Source: Pseudomonadota bacterium
GTDB taxonomy: Bacteria > Myxococcota > Myxococcia > Myxococcales > Anaeromyxobacteraceae
Direction: 5' to 3'
DNA: 8,018 nt
Assembly (NCBI GenBank): GCA_023411405.1
Contig: JAEYOU010000565.1
Location: 1-8,018 of the forward strand
Part shown: piece by piece, positions 5,541 through 8,018 of the stretch
Numbering within the stretch: the stretch's first letter is position 1
Layout: each line of letters starts with the position of its first letter
The notes under the pieces: generated by a model
Database searches by the model: none
The model's input: only the letters and a program-made list of their open reading frames with translations
Told to the model about the DNA's origin: nothing
Position numbers and translations under genes: made by a program

Positions 5541-6896
5541 GTGAACCGTCCGCCTGCCCCGCGCGCGATCCCCCGGCTCTTCGTCGCCGTCGTCCAGCCC
5601 GTCCAGGAGTTCTTCCGGCTCGAGGCGGCGAGCGGCATCGTGCTGCTCGCCTGCGCGATCGCCGCCCTGGTCTGGGCCAACCTGGACCCGGAGAGCTACC
5701 ACGCCGTCCTCGCGTACCCGGTCCGCCTGGGCGCAGGCGCCTTCACGGCCGAGTTCACGGTGCACGCGCTCGTGAACGACGGCCTCATGACGATCTTCTT
5801 CTTCGTCGTGGGCATGGAGATCAAGCACGAGCTGGCGGTCGGCGAGCTCAGGTCCCCGGGGCAGGCGCTGCTCCCGCTCGTCGCCGCGCTCGGCGGGATG
5901 GCCCTGCCCGCCCTCATCTACGTCGCCTTCAACGCCGGCGGCCCAGGGAGCGCCGGGTGGGGCATCCCGGTCGCGACCGACATCGCCTTCTGCATCGGCG
6001 TCCTCACGCTCCTCCGCAGCCGCGTGCCCCACGCGCTCGTGGTGTTCCTCACCGCGCTCGCCATCTTCGACGACATCGGCGGCATCCTCGTCATCGCGCT
6101 CTTCTACGGGTCCGGCATCCACGCCACCTGGCTCCTCGGCGCCGCCGGGGTGGTGGCCGTCCTCGCCGTGATGTCCCGCGCCCACGTCCAGCACGGCGTC
6201 GCCTACCTCGTCGCCGGCCTCGCGCTCTGGCTCGCGTTCCACGAGGGCGGCGTGCACGCGACCATCGGCGGCGTCGTGCTCGGCTTCGCCGTCCCCGCGC
6301 GCGCGCGGAACCGGCCGGGGGACGTGCTCGCCTCGCTCGGGGAGCACCTCTCGCAGCTCGACCGCGCGCGCGAGAGCCGCGACGAGGCGCTCGCCACGGA
6401 CGAGCTGCTCTACCTCGACGAGCGGATCACCGAGCTCCAGGCGCCGCTCGACCGCTTCGTGGACCGCCTCCACCCCTGGGTCGCCTTCGGCGTGATGCCG
6501 ATCTTCGCGCTCGCGAACGCCGGCGTGACGCTGGGCGGCGGCGGGTCCGCGGCGTGGCTCGGACCCGTCGCGGTCGGCACGGCGCTGGGCCTCCTCGTCG
6601 GGAAGGCGGTGGGGATCTTCGGGTTCACGCTCGTCGCGGTGCGGTTCGGGCTCGCCCGCATCCCGGGCGACGCCGGGCGGGCGAAGATGCTCGGGGTGTC
6701 CACGGTGGGAGGGATCGGGTTCACCGTGGCGCTCTTCATCGCGTCGCTCGCCTTCCCCGACGCGCCGGCGCTCCTCGACCAGGCCAAGATCGGCGTCCTC
6801 GCGGGCTCTCTGGCCGCCGGCGTCGCCGGCGCACTGCTCCTCCTCCGTACGCGGCCGGTCCGCGGGCACGCGGCGGCGAGGCCGGAGGGGGCATGA
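5541..6896 (+). CDS. nhaA: Na+/H+ antiporter NhaA
   Basis: A 451-residue inner-membrane antiporter that expels sodium (or lithium) in exchange for protons, used in pH and salt homeostasis. Conserved features follow family order: FFRLEAASGIVLL (24-36); the VNDGLMTIFFFVVGMEIKHE segment (78-97); ATDIAF (145-150) with Asp147, matching Asp133 of E. coli NhaA; FDDIGGI (176-182) with Asp177 and Asp178, matching the ion-binding Asp163/Asp164 pair; HPWVAF and FALANAGVT (311-330); and VGKAVGIFGF (353-362) with Lys355, matching Lys300. About eleven to twelve hydrophobic segments are visible. It is longer than the 388-residue E. coli protein, largely through an acidic, charged cytoplasmic loop at about 253-310 and a basic C-terminal tail. 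The last four bases overlap nikR (ATGA), implying one transcript and coupled translation. Upstream, the divergent gap holds a 9-bp inverted repeat. Confidence 0.96.
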   Translation: MNRPPAPRAIPRLFVAVVQPVQEFFRLEAASGIVLLACAIAALVWANLDPESYHAVLAYPVRLGAGAFTAEFTVHALVNDGLMTIFFFVVGMEIKHELAVGELRSPGQALLPLVAALGGMALPALIYVAFNAGGPGSAGWGIPVATDIAFCIGVLTLLRSRVPHALVVFLTALAIFDDIGGILVIALFYGSGIHATWLLGAAGVVAVLAVMSRAHVQHGVAYLVAGLALWLAFHEGGVHATIGGVVLGFAVPARARNRPGDVLASLGEHLSQLDRARESRDEALATDELLYLDERITELQAPLDRFVDRLHPWVAFGVMPIFALANAGVTLGGGGSAAWLGPVAVGTALGLLVGKAVGIFGFTLVAVRFGLARIPGDAGRAKMLGVSTVGGIGFTVALFIASLAFPDAPALLDQAKIGVLAGSLAAGVAGALLLLRTRPVRGHAAARPEGA

Positions 6897-7312
6897 TCGA
6901 GCGCATCGGGATCTCGCTGGAGGACGAGCTGCTCGCCCGGTTCGACCGCCTCATCGAGGAGAAGGGGTACGAGAACCGCTCCGAGGCGATCCGCGACCTG
7001 ATCCGCGACGCGCTCGTGCAGCGCGCATGGTCCCAGCCGGACGGGCGCGAGGAGCGGGTCGCGGTGGTGACGCTCGTCTACGACCACGACGCGACGAGCC
7101 TCGCCCACAAGCTGGCGCACGTGCAGCACGAGAACCACAAGGCGGTGGTCTCGGCCCTGCACGTGCACATGGACGCGCACAACTGCCTCGAGGTGCTGGT
7201 GCTGCGCGGCCGCGGCCGCGAGGTGCTCGCCATGGGCGAGGAGCTCATCAGCACGAAGGGCGTGAAGTACGGCAAGCTCGTGCCCGCCACCACCGGGCAG
7301 ACCCTGCGCTGA
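6893..7312 (+). CDS. nikR: nickel-responsive transcriptional regulator NikR
   Basis: A 139-residue DNA-binding regulator of normal family length (E. coli 133). The N-terminal ribbon-helix-helix domain runs over residues 2-45: RIGISLEDELLARFDRLIEE, then GYENRSEAIRDLIRDAL. The C-terminal ACT-like domain carries the nickel site: His79, His90, His92 and Cys98 reproduce the spacing of E. coli His76, His87, His89 and Cys95. With nickel bound, the tetramer binds operators and usually represses nickel uptake. The ATG overlaps the nhaA stop as ATGA, and GGAGG at 6884-6888 lies inside the end of nhaA, so translation is coupled. The next gene on this strand encodes a Ni/Co importer subunit, and a 28-bp operator-like site lies between them. 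A NikR target is therefore likely immediately downstream. No frame damage is seen and all four ligands are present. Confidence 0.97.
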   Translation: MIERIGISLEDELLARFDRLIEEKGYENRSEAIRDLIRDALVQRAWSQPDGREERVAVVTLVYDHDATSLAHKLAHVQHENHKAVVSALHVHMDAHNCLEVLVLRGRGREVLAMGEELISTKGVKYGKLVPATTGQTLR

Positions 7313-7318
7313 AAGCTG

Positions 7319-7335
7319 CCCGCGCGGCGCGCGGG
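7319..7335 (+). terminator. GC hairpin after nikR, possible terminator
   Basis: CCCGCGC (7319-7325) and GCGCGGG (7329-7335) form a perfect 7-bp stem with a 3-base loop, six bases after the nikR stop. The following TCTGGT is not a real T-run, so termination would be inefficient or need help. If it ends the nhaA-nikR message, the next gene needs its own promoter. Confidence 0.45.
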
Positions 7336-7337
7336 TC

Positions 7338-7346
7338 TGGTAGAAC
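7338..7346 (+). promoter_or_regulatory. extended -10-like promoter for the Ni/Co importer gene
   Basis: TGGTAGAAC fits the TGnTAnAAn form of an extended -10 box. No -35 box is visible; the expected place is taken by the hairpin. The start of transcription would be near 7353, at the left edge of the putative NikR site. Confidence 0.35.
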
Positions 7347-7352
7347 CGCGAC

Positions 7353-7380
7353 GTAGCACGAATCCGTGTGAACGGCATAC
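7353..7380. promoter_or_regulatory. candidate NikR operator
   Basis: GTAGCA (7353-7358), 16 bases, then GCATAC (7375-7380). The E. coli NikR operator is GTATGA-N16-TCATAC. This site has the same 28-bp length and spacing, with four of six matches on the left and five of six on the right. It lies between nikR and the importer gene and just downstream of the -10-like box, where a repressor would block transcription. Its own symmetry is only partial, so this is a hypothesis. Confidence 0.4.
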
Positions 7381-7421
7381 CGCTCCCGCCCGGGGCGGAC
7401 CACCGTGGGAGCCAGCCGCGC

Positions 7422-8018
7422 ATGCACATGTCCGACGCCCTCCTCTCGCCCGCGGTGGGCGGTGCGCTCTGGGTGGTGACCGCCGGGGCGGTGGCCGCGT
7501 CCGCGCGTCGCGTGGAGCGCGCGCCCGACGCAGGGCGGGTGCCGCTCATGGGCGTCCTGGGCGCGTTCGTCTTCGCCGCCCAGACCGTCAACTTCTCCAT
7601 CCCCGGGACGGGGTCGTCCGGGCATCTCATGGGCGGGCTCCTGCTGGCCGCGCTGCTCGGCCCGGCCGCGGGGTTCCTGGTCCTCGCCTCGGTGGTCTGC
7701 GTCCAGGCGCTGTTCTTCGCCGACGGCGGGCTCCTCGCGCTCGGCGCGAACGTCCTCAACATGGGCGCGGCGAGCTGCTTCGTCGCCTACCCGCTCGTCT
7801 TCCGGCCGCTCGCCGGCGCCCGGCCCGCGGGCGCGCGCCTCCTCGCGGCGTCGGTGCTCGGCGGCGTCACGAGCCTCGTCCTGGGCGCGCTGGGCGTGGT
7901 GGCCCAGACGACCGCGTCGGGGGTCTCGACGTTGCCCGCGGGGCCGTTCCTCGCGCTCCTCGTCCCCATCCACGCCGTCATCGGCGCCCTCGAGGGGCTC
8001 GCGACGGCCGCCCTGCTC
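7422..8018 (+). CDS. cbiM: ECF cobalt/nickel transporter substrate-binding membrane subunit CbiM/NikM, 3' end cut off
   Basis: The frame is open for 199 codons to the right edge. The product starts MHMSDALLSP, the CbiM/NikM signature in which His2 together with the amino terminus coordinates the metal. This requires the start at ATG 7422 rather than the second ATG at 7428. GGAG at 7408-7411 precedes it. Further family marks are QTVNFSIPGTGSSGHLMGGL (54-73) with the conserved ligand His68, and QALFFADGGLLALGANVLNM (95-114). Several hydrophobic helices fit an inner-membrane protein. CbiM/NikM selects Co2+ or Ni2+ and works with a CbiQ/NikQ membrane partner and a CbiO/NikO ATPase, which would be expected beyond the edge. 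The adjacent nikR favours nickel over cobalt as substrate. That choice is inferred from context, since the two families are hard to separate by sequence alone. No cobalamin riboswitch fits in the 109-base leader. Confidence 0.93.
   Translation, partial: MHMSDALLSPAVGGALWVVTAGAVAASARRVERAPDAGRVPLMGVLGAFVFAAQTVNFSIPGTGSSGHLMGGLLLAALLGPAAGFLVLASVVCVQALFFADGGLLALGANVLNMGAASCFVAYPLVFRPLAGARPAGARLLAASVLGGVTSLVLGALGVVAQTTASGVSTLPAGPFLALLVPIHAVIGALEGLATAALL

Noticed and set aside
5445..6869. 474-codon minus-strand frame antisense to nhaA
   Set aside because: Highly charged Glu/Arg/Asp repeats typical of the antisense frame of a GC-rich membrane protein; NhaA on the plus strand is unambiguous.
7313..7421. 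Cobalamin riboswitch before cbiM
   Set aside because: The gap is only 109 bases and has no B12-box-like segment; neighbouring nikR points to nickel control.
6410..7973. Long minus-strand frames opposite nikR and cbiM
   Set aside because: Low-complexity shadow translations; NikR ligands and the CbiM motifs on the plus strand settle the coding strand.
1..8018. Mobile elements, CRISPR arrays, tRNA or rRNA genes, defence systems
   Set aside because: No transposase, terminal repeats, regular spacers or RNA-gene signatures were found; gene content is ordinary chromosomal.

Overview
The window is a very GC-rich chromosomal stretch (nearly every third codon position is G or C) with tightly spaced genes. 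Many long antisense or out-of-frame open frames are by-products of that base composition. Codon usage, lipoprotein signals, a cysteine-bearing PAS histidine kinase and the overall gene content fit a Myxococcota / former Deltaproteobacteria genome of the Anaeromyxobacter type. That assignment is an inference from style, not from a marker gene. I see no rRNA, tRNA, CRISPR array, insertion sequence or phage gene. No stretch over 300 bases lacks a gene; the longest gaps are about 150-170 bases.

Layout. (1) 1-239, minus: the N-terminus of a lipoprotein membrane-fusion protein of an RND/HlyD-type efflux system, cut by the window edge. (2) 394-1170, plus: a stand-alone class II glutamine amidotransferase of the YafJ type, divergent from gene 1. 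(3) 1342-1992, plus: a lipoprotein with a predicted beta-sandwich domain. (4) 2162-3388, plus: a lipoprotein NodB-type polysaccharide deacetylase. It is preceded by an AT-rich island holding a perfect 11-bp tandem repeat inside an inverted repeat, then a perfect 24-bp dyad over a possible promoter. It is followed by a small in-frame coding remnant and a hairpin. (5) 3617-4843, plus: a soluble PAS histidine kinase with a cluster of cysteines. (6) 4809-5432, minus: a flavodoxin-fold NAD(P)H oxidoreductase, convergent with and overlapping the kinase gene. (7) 5541-6896, plus: the Na+/H+ antiporter NhaA. (8) 6893-7312, plus: the nickel regulator NikR, overlapping nhaA by 4 bases. (9) 7422 to the window end, plus: the membrane component CbiM/NikM of an ECF cobalt/nickel importer, cut by the edge.

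How they fit together. The left half is envelope-oriented: efflux, a beta-sandwich lipoprotein and a surface deacetylase. The right half is ion homeostasis. NhaA and NikR are very probably co-transcribed and translationally coupled. Between nikR and cbiM there is a GC hairpin, an extended -10-like box and a 28-bp site laid out like the NikR operator of E. coli. This suggests that NikR represses the nickel/cobalt importer just downstream. The window contains no clearly new multi-gene system. The most unusual points are the nhaA-nikR coupling, the putative NikR operator, the structured region before the deacetylase gene, and the cysteine cluster in the kinase PAS domain.
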